From Lachnospiraceae bacterium (GTDB taxonomy: Bacteria; Bacillota; Clostridia; Lachnospirales; Lachnospiraceae): 64,000 nucleotides of DNA. The position numbers and the translations under genes are program-made. Positions 46,501-53,355 of the stretch are shown one piece after another (position 1 is the first letter of the stretch; each line of letters opens with the position of its first letter). The DNA is taken from the NCBI GenBank assembly GCA_017408735.1, contig JAFQUB010000050.1, forward strand, positions 1-64,000, read 5' to 3'. Under the pieces are notes generated by a model. The model searched no databases and was not told the DNA's origin. It saw only the letters and a program-made list of their open reading frames with translations.

Positions 46501-47657
46501 CTATTCATATAGATTTTATTTCCATAACGTTCCACCCATGTATTTTCAGAAATCCCCTTGATTAACACATTTTTGAATGTTCCTTCGTTTACAATATGTG
46601 CATTTGGAGCATTTACTACTAATATTATATTACTGTAATCTCCGGATGGAATGTTGATTTCTGCCGCTTCTGTATCCAGAGTAACCACCGTAGCTTCTCT
46701 GGAGGCAAGTGCTTCTTCCAAAGCTTCTTGTGTTGTTACTGTCTTTTTTGTTTCCTCTCCTACCTTTACCTTGTAAGAAACTGAAAGCCATGCACTTTCC
46801 TTAGATACGGCTGTAATTACACATTCGCCCGGTGTCAATGCCTGAATCGTTCCATCTGTTCCGATTACCGCTGCCACATTACTGTCAGAGCTTGTCCAGC
46901 TAACCTTTGCATCCTTTGGATTATCGGATACAACCTTCAATTCCGGTGTAAAACTTTCTCCTGCCTTTATAGAAACTTCCTTCTGCGTTACCGTCATTTC
47001 TCCTTTTGGAGTCGGCGTTGCTGTTGGAGCTTTTGTTACGGTTGGTGTAGGCTTCTTAGCTTCTTCCTTTGCCGTAACCTTTACGGTAATTGTCTTCTTT
47101 ACCTTACCACAATCCTTTGCAGTAATCACAATTTTAGCTTTTCCCGGCTTTTTCCCCGTCACTTTACCGGATTTGCTTACAGTTGCAATTGATTTGTTTT
47201 TACTTTCGTACGATAACGTTTTCACCTTTGCATTTTTCGGCGAAATCGTTGCCTTAATTTTTTTACTTTCCCCAACCTTAATATTCAAGCTAGAAGCGGT
47301 AATCTTCTTTACCGGTGTTCCAATCGTAATTTTACAGGTGGCTTTTTTCTTTCCACATTTGGCTGTAATCGTAACCTTTCCCTTGGACGCTACCGCCTTT
47401 ACCACACCCTTGCTGGATACGGTTGCCACCTTCTTATTACTGCTTTTCCATGTAACCTTTGCATTTTTCGGCGAAACCGTTGCTTTAAGCTTTACTGTTT
47501 TCCCCTTTTTTAACACATATTGTGTCTTGTTGAGCTTCAACGATTTTACGCTGTTTTTACTTGCTGCCTCCGCCTGCACTGTACTCATCGGCATATACCC
47601 CATAATAACCGCAAATGCAAGCATAAGTGCAACTATTCTTTTTAGCTGTTTCTTCAT
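40536..47657 (-). CDS. Giant secreted repeat protein with Ig-like (Big_2) domains
   Basis: The 2373-residue protein begins with a signal peptide (MKKQLKRIVALMLAFAVIMG). Next come two lysine-rich Big_2 Ig-like domains (about 35-200, with SSNKKVATVSSKG), a Pro/Thr linker, and a third Big_2 domain. Then follow a beta-rich region, two carboxypeptidase-regulatory-like units (about 520-710), and a middle region. About seven long repeats of 120-130 residues end the chain, each with the frame VYxIYVxGxNxELGxTYQLxxPEG, VGxExWNY and AxNGAERxYVIAYxQDxSG. There is no LPXTG or transmembrane anchor, so attachment is unclear. It is probably an adhesin or matrix protein. The start has AAAGGAGAAAGG upstream. 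Confidence 0.85.
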   Translation of the reverse strand: MKKQLKRIVALMLAFAVIMGYMPMSTVQAEAASKNSVKSLKLNKTQYVLKKGKTVKLKATVSPKNAKVTWKSSNKKVATVSSKGVVKAVASKGKVTITAKCGKKKATCKITIGTPVKKITASSLNIKVGESKKIKATISPKNAKVKTLSYESKNKSIATVSKSGKVTGKKPGKAKIVITAKDCGKVKKTITVKVTAKEEAKKPTPTVTKAPTATPTPKGEMTVTQKEVSIKAGESFTPELKVVSDNPKDAKVSWTSSDSNVAAVIGTDGTIQALTPGECVITAVSKESAWLSVSYKVKVGEETKKTVTTQEALEEALASREATVVTLDTEAAEINIPSGDYSNIILVVNAPNAHIVNEGTFKNVLIKGISENTWVERYGNKIYMNSPDGHIRVDEGGNPNVYLLEDSEQITVTNDGDLQELLIASAAKVLVKGDSIASRVGCHVLNDQSYLTTYVPLDIYSTTTYQLAVGPGGEQTAIKVDEEGNIPQISGIGTLSVTIDSTGENKTIIAENDGSIVDLPTAQLTGHVVTEEAVAKDAKVYLVSYSKKVDGENISVYLNGASTKETITDEEGGYTFEDVAVGNYIIVVEAEGYELLTQNIYIPTTYADNTYEVEDIILMSEAGQPGEITGIVYNAETGNVITEGLTVFLRKGMNNITSTEVQKVITNENGNYEFKDIVPGQYTIQIRDERAEAVYVSDYYNVSVLSGAVITKNITLSKRLNSQELRFVLTWYEQGENVSEDLDIHLYAPNPFQDGEYAVHFGDGSMYHQGYDMDYNYKDMSILDVDDKEYAGPETITVKHVYDGQYKVFVQDYTNGGVGNSLAASKPEIKVYMGNTLLDTLKMPEKTGGVWYACNYDGRTGKLTVVNDVYSGKPNETTKAKIGKALNQLEQFEVIDVAAFAKDQTLIDSIKENYLKQQDETVLTTYLKQLEELLEKLKAGLTMTEITGNGVDKYTFNEYRTYHELYSVSGTETTLPELNVTFKDTESVTSYFVEPKEENSYYHRLTLKNHTLGVATMYYFHYYQNTEYWVQEINDADNEEWKTSIDNSDARVGGLNASLGRDLEIKLMDGIVLKGIEYKEDLKEEWSYDEGYDAVLHLEKTATGATKDFLIRYIPLGAELNGIADPNNIILEIENNYSWRWSYGNSTYKVEVFGENKELGTTWQPMVREGATYTIQYPDEIEDEYFNAQARVIVNYVNGAEVTYDIYYYQDTSVAEIIGVRDADNMYTEYEIYTNYMSEGREYFNIYLSGTNSKLGTDLKVYTRNGANAEIEYATASESFEGNSSDAKITVTAGNGVQRIYYVIYKKTNDEVNLRGFDSATNELKKVYLSYSSMYIIGTNETLGSDLTFKTNEGYEASYNGDTNEIIVKETATGEQVEYNVYYTQDTSCVNLKKIFSKSQTSLICDIDHYLSTVTTTEGTEEQYYPVNLVGQTKECPTDLVASVEYGNEVEITYASSAENWIYPEEYAVKIFVKDDTGFSKTYLATYKQDDSQAVIKGISDENNAYVYSYIRRYTNNISCEDGTVDKAYIIQVIGTNETLGDTYELELPNGTKIAGKIKAGEEGWNYGNLNTNIDYTDEVTGQEVSVNMSCVEKIVVEAANGAQKTYAIYYGQDESGAVVSGISDSQNAYTKEPQIMEYTTQLNLKEQVNDASSEEVYVIYVKGNNAELGDTYQLSINETAKIVETTHVGEEAWNYEQTELNRYYYENDVYITETYTIADRVVIQASNGAERVYVIAYVQDTSGTVISKVTDTENTYLEEPRIESSCISLDLKEPVDEVSWEEVYMIYVYGKNATLGTTYQLEIPEGSGIESTASEGDAEWNYNSNPISYTYYTEENGYVTRDYFASERVVVKASNGAERVYVIAYAADESGVIVKGITDANNSYSEQPIIATEKNNIALKDAVDESGCEEAYLIYVYGESPELGNTYELELPEGSEVSAVTHVGDEDWNYALKQVYQTYWDENNEYVGRYYTLTDRVVIKAANGVERIYIIAYAHDSSKATVTKIEDTENAYVSEPTISDSTTNLQFSEEVDGVSEEDVYMIYVCGSNKELGSSYQLTIPEGGSIVEKVSVGEEGWNYQTVTMSESYEDENGDIISIDYIFTDRVVVQSTYGAKKIYVIAYAQDETGTVVSGFTDESNILSQEVEMPTYSTEVRIETGNTGNAYQEVYVIAVVGANEELGNTYQLALPEGAEIVSTTHVGDEAWKYAVTSTYVTYTDAFGNYANGEAIYTDEVLVRAANGAERTYLIAYFQDASGTLPTNISDENNEGLSIVTCYSEPSEMDVTALDETGAEITESKEVYLIVTRGANESLGNSYVLELPEGATEVSRIDKTQEEWKYQATNMLGYICESEVVVRAANGAERTYLIVYEQAN

Positions 47658-47819
47658 GTTCCTTTCTCCTTTCTTTCCCTCAGTATAATATTCTTCCGGA
47701 AATCCGTTTTTTAATTATCAGAATATTCTGACAACTTCTTTGGTACTAATTTCCTTCTCTAAGTATAACATGATTTCGGGCTTAATAACAAGCAATACCG
47801 CCCTTGAGTTTCCGCGGCA

Positions 47820-47848
47820 TTGACAATATTCTGCGTTTGCCATATAAT
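47820..47848 (+). promoter_or_regulatory. Fully consensus promoter of the small lipoprotein gene
   Basis: TTGACA (47820-47825), 17 nt, TATAAT (47843-47848). Upstream, between the divergent genes, the palindrome CAGAATATTCTG (about 47718-47729) could be an operator for the giant surface gene. The rest of 47658-47896 holds no gene. Confidence 0.8.
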
Positions 47849-47896
47849 AAAAAATATTGTACGACAAACATATCGTAAAGGAGAGGAGAGTTTTCA

Positions 47897-48325
47897 ATGA
47901 AGAAGACAAACAAATTAATAACCTTACTGTTAAGCATGGTTTTTATGCTTTCTCTTTGTGCCTGCGGAAAAGAGGCTCCGGAAGATGACCCTTTTACAGA
48001 TAGTAAAGGGAACAGCTTTTTAGGTATTTTCGCAGCTTGTGACGAAGAAGGAAATGTAGCTTTTCGAAGTGATGGCACAACCTATGATTACAGTATTACC
48101 ATCAACGAAGATTATACTTTTGTATTCGATTATTCCACGGAAAGAACATTTCAGGGTACTTGGACAAAAGGCGATGATTGTATAAATCTCTCAGGGAATA
48201 CCGACAGTGCTTACAGCAAATATGATTTGTATTGTCATTTTGATGATGATGGAAATTTATTAATTGATGCTACCCAAAAAACTGACAATTGGATAACCGA
48301 TGTACTGGTTCGTCAGGAGCAGTAA
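47897..48325 (+). CDS. Small lipoprotein of unknown function
   Basis: The 142-residue protein has a lipoprotein signal ending LSLCACGK, then a beta-rich domain (YDYSITINEDYTFVFDYSTERTFQGTWTKGDDCINLSG) like a small lipocalin- or Lipoprotein_9-type barrel. It has a perfect promoter and its own terminator, so it is probably well expressed. Confidence 0.8.
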   Translation: MKKTNKLITLLLSMVFMLSLCACGKEAPEDDPFTDSKGNSFLGIFAACDEEGNVAFRSDGTTYDYSITINEDYTFVFDYSTERTFQGTWTKGDDCINLSGNTDSAYSKYDLYCHFDDDGNLLIDATQKTDNWITDVLVRQEQ

Positions 48326-48340
48326 TAACTAATACAAAAT

Positions 48341-48383
48341 AACAGGGCTGAAATTACAGATATTCTATAATTTCAGCCCTGTT
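48341..48383. terminator. Bidirectional terminator
   Basis: A perfect 16-bp inverted repeat AACAGGGCTGAAATTA (48341-48356) with its complement at 48368-48383 lies between converging genes. Confidence 0.88.
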
Positions 48384-48434
48384 GCTTTACATCTTCATTG
48401 AATGATTTTCTTGATTTACTTTTGTATATTCTTT

Positions 48435-49442
48435 CTATCTATAATCCTCCACCAGAAACATGGGCTTAATCGCCATGACTTCATCATATTCTTCCTGCTC
48501 CACCTGTACATCTGCATTCAAAGCTTTTAAATCTTTTTTGACTACTTCCAAAGCTTCCTTGGAATTCTCTGCAAAACCATCCGTTATCACACGAATCATA
48601 CGAGTCACCACAATGGGGTGAGCATAATATTCCGGCAACGGAAAATCAGGATACCTTTTTATATATTTTCCAACTTCCTCACAGGCTTCTCTCCATTTCC
48701 GGTCAATATACGCTTTATTGTTGCGTTTGGTTGGAAGCACATTGGCACCTGCAAATAAAAATACAATTGCCATACCAAACAACAAAAAATACACTCCGGA
48801 ATCTATTTTTGTTACCACTGCATAAATACCATAAACAAAGGTTACCAATCCCATCAATACTATAGCCAATGCTACCCAGCGATAGCTTGGATTGGAACGC
48901 TCGTTCACGCGTTTTGCCTTTGCAGTTCTGCTCAAAGCATCCGTAAGGTCAGAACGTTTTTCCAAATATGCTCTTGCTTTCTCAAGCTCCTTTATCTGTG
49001 CTTTTGCTTTCTTTGAAATGACCGGTTGTTGCTTTGCTGCTTTTTGGGCTTCTCGCTCTGCACGTTTCTTTTCTCCCTCCACACTTAAAAGTGGAATGTC
49101 CGGGTGCTTCTTTCCAATATAGGCAAGCAGCTCATCCACATGTTCTTCCTGCTTAAACAGACACTGTTTCTCAGTTCCGTCATCATACACCACCACCAGA
49201 TATGGCATAGTTGCAAACATTCCCTTACCGGTATATCCGCCCTTGCTCATAGCCACACGCTTGAACACACGTTTTACGGCTGAAAACGGAACATAATAAA
49301 CCCTGTCCAAATAAAAACTATTGAGATACAACGCTTTTTCTCCAACACCGCATGGTCCAAATCGTTTACATTTCTTTTTATCATTTTGCAATACACTTTT
49401 TTCTAATATTTCCCCACTTAGTGCTTTTGTAAAACTTAACAT
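48435..49442 (-). CDS. Hypothetical membrane protein with N-terminal PH-like region
   Basis: I do not recognise a family. Residues 1-115 are beta-rich (ALYLNSFYLDRVYYVPFSAVKRVFKRV) and PH-like. Residues about 120-180 are a charged, Ala/Lys-rich helix, probably coiled coil. Two hydrophobic helices follow (WVALAIVLMGLVTFVYGIYAVV and GVYFLLFGMAIVFLFAGANVL), and the last 110 residues are soluble and acidic. It is 335 residues long and stands alone between two terminators. Confidence 0.7.
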   Translation of the reverse strand: MLSFTKALSGEILEKSVLQNDKKKCKRFGPCGVGEKALYLNSFYLDRVYYVPFSAVKRVFKRVAMSKGGYTGKGMFATMPYLVVVYDDGTEKQCLFKQEEHVDELLAYIGKKHPDIPLLSVEGEKKRAEREAQKAAKQQPVISKKAKAQIKELEKARAYLEKRSDLTDALSRTAKAKRVNERSNPSYRWVALAIVLMGLVTFVYGIYAVVTKIDSGVYFLLFGMAIVFLFAGANVLPTKRNNKAYIDRKWREACEEVGKYIKRYPDFPLPEYYAHPIVVTRMIRVITDGFAENSKEALEVVKKDLKALNADVQVEQEEYDEVMAIKPMFLVEDYR

Positions 49443-49463
49443 AACACTACACCTCTTTACCTA

Positions 49464-49495
49464 AAACCGCCGCAAAGAAAACTCTGCGGCGGTTT
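49464..49495 (-). terminator. Terminator after the CstA-family gene
   Basis: AAACCGCCGCA (49464-49474) pairs perfectly with TGCGGCGGTTT (49485-49495), followed by TTTTAGG on the minus strand. Confidence 0.75.
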
Positions 49496-49516
49496 ATTTT
49501 TTCTAACTACTGTGAA

Positions 49517-50983
49517 TTATTGCTTTTTCATACTGCTATAATCCGGCTGTGGATTGCGTGTCTTAATTACAAAAAGGAAAATTCCAAGGAACGCAATCGC
49601 TGCGATAATACCTACCGGATAAGCAATGGCTGTGCCAAGATTCAAACATTCACCTGCTGCCACAAAATAAGTAATGGAAACGGCACTCATAAACGTTGCC
49701 GGAACAACGGTAATCCAATAATTCTTCTTTTCCATATATAGGAACATACTGGCTGTCCAAAGTACAATCATAGCCAAGGTCTGATTTGTCCAGCTAAAGT
49801 AACGCCATACGATAGAGTAATCAAGCTGACTGACAATGGCACCAACTCCAAGAACCGGTACACAAAGCATAAGTCGATTCTTCCACTTATTCTGACTGAG
49901 ACCAAACCAATCTGCAATGGTCAAACGAGCGGAACGGAATGCAGTATCACCAGATGTAATTGGACAAACAATAACGCCTACCATTGCAAGTGCAACTCCT
50001 ACACCACCCATTGTCTTTGAACATACATCATAAATCGCTGCTGACTGACCAGCAGAAAGTGCCTCTGCAAGCCCTGTGTTTAAACCACCTGTCACTTCAT
50101 AAACAGAACATCCTGCTGCTGCCCAGATAAGAGCGATTACACCTTCAACCGTCATAGCTCCATAAAATACGAAATGACCTTGTTTTTCACTCTTCATACA
50201 ACGTGCCATCAAAGGACTCTGTGTGGAATGGAAACCGGAAATAGCACCACACGCCACTGTAATAAACATAAATGGCCAGACAGAAGTTGCCTTTGGATGC
50301 ATATTAGTAAAGTTTGTCCATATTTCCGGAATCACATATTCCGAATTGGTAAAGATACCAAAGGCTACACCCACTGCCATAAGAATAAGACATATTCCAA
50401 ATAATGGGTAAATCTTACCAATAATCTTGTCAATGGATACGAATGTGGCAACGAAATAATATGCAAGTATGATAAATGTCCATACTTTTACATTGGTAAG
50501 CATTCCAACTCCACCGGAATTTCCAATCAAAGTAGTAATCAAACCTGCAGGTCCAACTGCGAATACCGTACCTACCATAATCAGAAGAACTACACTGAAT
50601 ACACGCATCACGTTCTTCATAATCTTGCCCATGTAAATACCAGTTAGTTCCGCAATAGATGCTCCGTCATTACGTTCACTGAGCATTCCCGAAAAATAAT
50701 CATGTACACCGCCGGCAAAAATTGTACCAAAAGTAATCCAAAGGAATACTACCGGTCCCCAAAGGGCACCCTGCATCGCTCCGAAAATCGGACCAAGACC
50801 TGCGATGTTTAGCAATTGTACAAGGAACAATTTCCACTGTGGCATAACAACGTAATCGACGCCATCGTTAATGCGCACTGCCGGTGTTTCACGATCATCC
50901 GGCGCAAATGTGTTGTCTACAATCTTTCCGTAAACAAAATAACCGCCAAGTAACAATAAGAGACAAATTATAAAACTAATCAT
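49517..50983 (-). CDS. CstA-family carbon starvation protein (pyruvate/peptide transporter)
   Basis: The start at 50983 (MISFIICLLLLLGGYFVYG) follows AAAGGAGG; an ATG eight codons upstream overlaps that site. The 488-residue protein has some 12-14 membrane helices and CstA motifs: DYVVMPQWKLFLVQLLNIAGLGPIFG, GGVHDYFSGMLSERN, SGFHSTQSPLMARC and CPITSGDTAFRSARL. Relatives import pyruvate or peptides on nutrient limitation. It is shorter than E. coli CstA, like Firmicutes versions. Confidence 0.92.
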   Translation of the reverse strand: MISFIICLLLLLGGYFVYGKIVDNTFAPDDRETPAVRINDGVDYVVMPQWKLFLVQLLNIAGLGPIFGAMQGALWGPVVFLWITFGTIFAGGVHDYFSGMLSERNDGASIAELTGIYMGKIMKNVMRVFSVVLLIMVGTVFAVGPAGLITTLIGNSGGVGMLTNVKVWTFIILAYYFVATFVSIDKIIGKIYPLFGICLILMAVGVAFGIFTNSEYVIPEIWTNFTNMHPKATSVWPFMFITVACGAISGFHSTQSPLMARCMKSEKQGHFVFYGAMTVEGVIALIWAAAGCSVYEVTGGLNTGLAEALSAGQSAAIYDVCSKTMGGVGVALAMVGVIVCPITSGDTAFRSARLTIADWFGLSQNKWKNRLMLCVPVLGVGAIVSQLDYSIVWRYFSWTNQTLAMIVLWTASMFLYMEKKNYWITVVPATFMSAVSITYFVAAGECLNLGTAIAYPVGIIAAIAFLGIFLFVIKTRNPQPDYSSMKKQ

Positions 50984-51184
50984 AACGCATACCTCCTTTT
51001 GTATCACCGTACACCTATGGCTTATTCTATTACTATTAGTATACCACTTTTTTGTGTATATTCAACTATTTTTCCATATCTTTTTTTATATTTTTGTCCT
51101 TTTTGAACAACATTTTCTTATAGTCGCCCTATTTTATGTTATATATTCCAAATATGGGCAAACTAAAATTTCTTATAAAACAAA

Positions 51185-51209
51185 AAAAGTGCATTTTAAA
51201 TGCACTTTT
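51185..51209 (-). terminator. Terminator of the tRNA transcript
   Basis: AAAAGTGCATTT (51185-51196) pairs with AAATGCACTTTT (51198-51209), with a T run on the minus strand, directly after tRNA-Met. The rest of the gap 50984-51213 holds nothing else I can support. Confidence 0.85.
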
Positions 51210-51213
51210 AAAG

Positions 51214-51287
51214 TAGCGAGAAAGGGATTTGAACCCCCGACACCACGGGTATGAACCGTGTGCTCTAGCCAACTGAGCTATCTCGCC
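51214..51287 (-). tRNA. tRNA-Met (anticodon CAT)
   Basis: The 74-nt cloverleaf has acceptor GGCGAGA/TCTCGCT (one G-U pair), D arm GCTC..GAGC, anticodon stem CACGG/CCGTG with loop TTCATAC, and a TTCAAAT T-loop. The first pair is not the initiator type C-A mismatch, so it is an elongator Met or a lysidine-modified Ile tRNA. CCA is not encoded. Confidence 0.93.
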
Positions 51288-51306
51288 ATATTTTATTAGG
51301 TTTACA

Positions 51307-51379
51307 TGGGACCTACAGGGCTCGAACCTGTGACCCTCTGCTTGTAAGGCAGATGCTCTCCCAGCTGAGCTAAGATCCC
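51307..51379 (-). tRNA. tRNA-Val (anticodon TAC)
   Basis: The 73-nt cloverleaf has acceptor GGGATCT/AGGTCCC, D arm GCTC..GAGC, anticodon stem TCTGC/GCAGA with loop CTTACAA, and T-loop TTCGAGC. It is transcribed first in the pair with tRNA-Met. CCA is not encoded. Confidence 0.95.
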
Positions 51380-51410
51380 ATGTTTACTGCTGTCGTTCGA
51401 CTGCTTAGTT

Positions 51411-51440
51411 ATTATATAACATGGTACAGCCAATTGTCAA
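51411..51440 (-). promoter_or_regulatory. Promoter of the tRNA-Val/tRNA-Met unit
   Basis: TTGACA (51435-51440), 18 nt, TATAAT (51411-51416) on the minus strand, about 30 nt before the mature tRNA-Val end. Confidence 0.75.
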
Positions 51441-51514
51441 CACCTTTTTTGAATTTTTTTTAGAAATTTCTAAAAAACTCCAAAAATTTATATTTTTGCA
51501 ACAACTACAACAAC

Positions 51515-53293
51515 TTACTGCCAACCCAGAATTGTAACCTGCTTCTTCCGGTTTCCTCGAAATTCGTTGATGGATGGATAATACGTAATTGCAATGCGAA
51601 TATGATTAGGTTCACCCCGATAAATTTTTTCCACTTCCGCTTCTCCGTATTTTTCCTGAAGGAACAGTTCAAAATCCTCACAATTCCGAAACATCATGGC
51701 TTCCATTTTTGCACCCTGTTCGTTTTGCAGATTTAACCGCAGCATATTCTTTTGTTTTCCTATTTTGCAAGCACTGATAATGGCTATGTTTTTATCTGCG
51801 AATACCGGCTTTTCATTGCCTTTGCCGAAAGGTTCTAAGATATTCAGCTGTTCTATTAACGGCTCTGTAATATAACTCAAAGGCATGGGTACATCGATGA
51901 CTATTTTCTCTGTGAGAGTTTCTTCATCTAAGGTACAGTTTTCATTGATTTCTTTCCGGAATACCTCTACATTTTCTTCCTCCAGAGAGAGTCCGGCTGC
52001 CATTGGATGCCCACCGAATTTTGTAAAAATGTGTTTGACCTTTGTCATTTCTTCATACATAGAATAGCCTTCGATGGAACGCCCGGAACCCTTGACTCCT
52101 TCTTCTGACTTTGTAAGCACAAACACTGGCTTATAATATTTTTCACGGATTCTTCCTGCTATAATCCCTGCAATACTTTCATGGCAATCCGGAAGATAAA
52201 TCACCAACACTCGGTCTTCTGACAGTGAAGTGTGTTCCACCTGTTCAATAGCCTTTGTGACACCTTCATCGGTCATTTCTTTACGACTTTCATTTAGCAT
52301 TTTTAATTCATTGGCAATCATTGCCGCTTGTGCAAAATCTTTTGTAGTCAGTAATTTTAACGCTTTTTTTGCTGTGTCCAACCGTCCGCTGGCATTCAGA
52401 CATGGCCCCAGTACAAAGCCGATATGGTAAGCGGCAATCTGTGCTTTTTCCAACCCACATACCTTTATCAGACTGAGCATGCCTATATTGGAAATCTGGT
52501 GCAGTTCCTTTAAGCCCTCTTTCACCAAAATCCTGTTTTCCCCCTGTAGCTCCATTACATCCCCCACCGTCGCAAAACCTGCAAAGGCTAGCAATAGATT
52601 TAATTCACTGCTGTCAATGTGAAACTGCTCATACATAGCTGTAATTACCTTATAGGCCACAGCTGCCCCACATAACTCTTTAAACGGATATGGACAGTCC
52701 TGCTGTTTGTGATTCACTATAGCATCTACCTGTGGCAAAATATATCTTTTTTCACCTGTTTCTTCTATATAATAAGGTACTTCATGATGGTCTGTTACAA
52801 TTACAGTCATTCCCAAATCTTTTGCTATTTTCAGCTCTGCTGACGCCGCAATCCCATTATCACAGGTAATTATGGTATCAATTCCTTCATCAAAAGCCGC
52901 CCGAACCAAAGCTTCATTTACTCCGTATCCATCTTTGATTCTATCGGGAATTTCAATATCTACTTTTGCCCCGCAGGTACTTAAACCTTCATATAATATG
53001 TAAGTAGCACAGACACCATCAATGTCATAATCACCAATCACACGAATCGGCTTTTGACCGTTGATTTTTTCTGTAAGAATTTCTACTGTCTTATTCATAT
53101 CTTTTAAGAGATATGGAGAATGGAAATCTTGTCTGTTTCCCCTTAAATACTGTTCAATTTCTTTCTCCTCCACCACATCTCTGTTTCGGATAATTCTTGC
53201 CACTACCTGGTCAATACCGTACTTTTCTCCAATTCCTTTAAAATCTGCTCTTTTTGCAGATACAACCCATTTCTTTTTCATATATTTTTCCAT
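51515..53293 (-). CDS. recJ: Single-stranded-DNA-specific exonuclease RecJ
   Basis: RecJ degrades single-stranded DNA 5' to 3' in recombination and repair. The 592-residue protein has the DHH-family motifs VIGDYDIDGVCATYIL, TCDNGIA and VTDHHEVP, then the DHHA1 region with KGSGRSIEGYSMYE and KFGGHPMAAG, and an OB-like C-terminus. Two close starts exist (residues 1 and 5), both with weak ribosome binding sites. It lies 62 nt after secDF, with a hairpin in between. Confidence 0.95.
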   Translation of the reverse strand: MEKYMKKKWVVSAKRADFKGIGEKYGIDQVVARIIRNRDVVEEKEIEQYLRGNRQDFHSPYLLKDMNKTVEILTEKINGQKPIRVIGDYDIDGVCATYILYEGLSTCGAKVDIEIPDRIKDGYGVNEALVRAAFDEGIDTIITCDNGIAASAELKIAKDLGMTVIVTDHHEVPYYIEETGEKRYILPQVDAIVNHKQQDCPYPFKELCGAAVAYKVITAMYEQFHIDSSELNLLLAFAGFATVGDVMELQGENRILVKEGLKELHQISNIGMLSLIKVCGLEKAQIAAYHIGFVLGPCLNASGRLDTAKKALKLLTTKDFAQAAMIANELKMLNESRKEMTDEGVTKAIEQVEHTSLSEDRVLVIYLPDCHESIAGIIAGRIREKYYKPVFVLTKSEEGVKGSGRSIEGYSMYEEMTKVKHIFTKFGGHPMAAGLSLEEENVEVFRKEINENCTLDEETLTEKIVIDVPMPLSYITEPLIEQLNILEPFGKGNEKPVFADKNIAIISACKIGKQKNMLRLNLQNEQGAKMEAMMFRNCEDFELFLQEKYGEAEVEKIYRGEPNHIRIAITYYPSINEFRGNRKKQVTILGWQ

Positions 53294-53355
53294 TTCTTTT
53301 CATATAGAGAATCGCCAGACATCACTGCCTGACGATTCCCTTTTTTCTTTTTATA

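Noticed and set aside
47173-47688. 171-residue plus-strand frame
   Set aside because: It is the antisense shadow of the lysine-rich signal and Big_2 region of the giant surface protein.
53294-53355. Terminator between secDF and recJ
   Set aside because: The hairpin has its T run on the wrong side for the minus-strand genes, so readthrough is likely.
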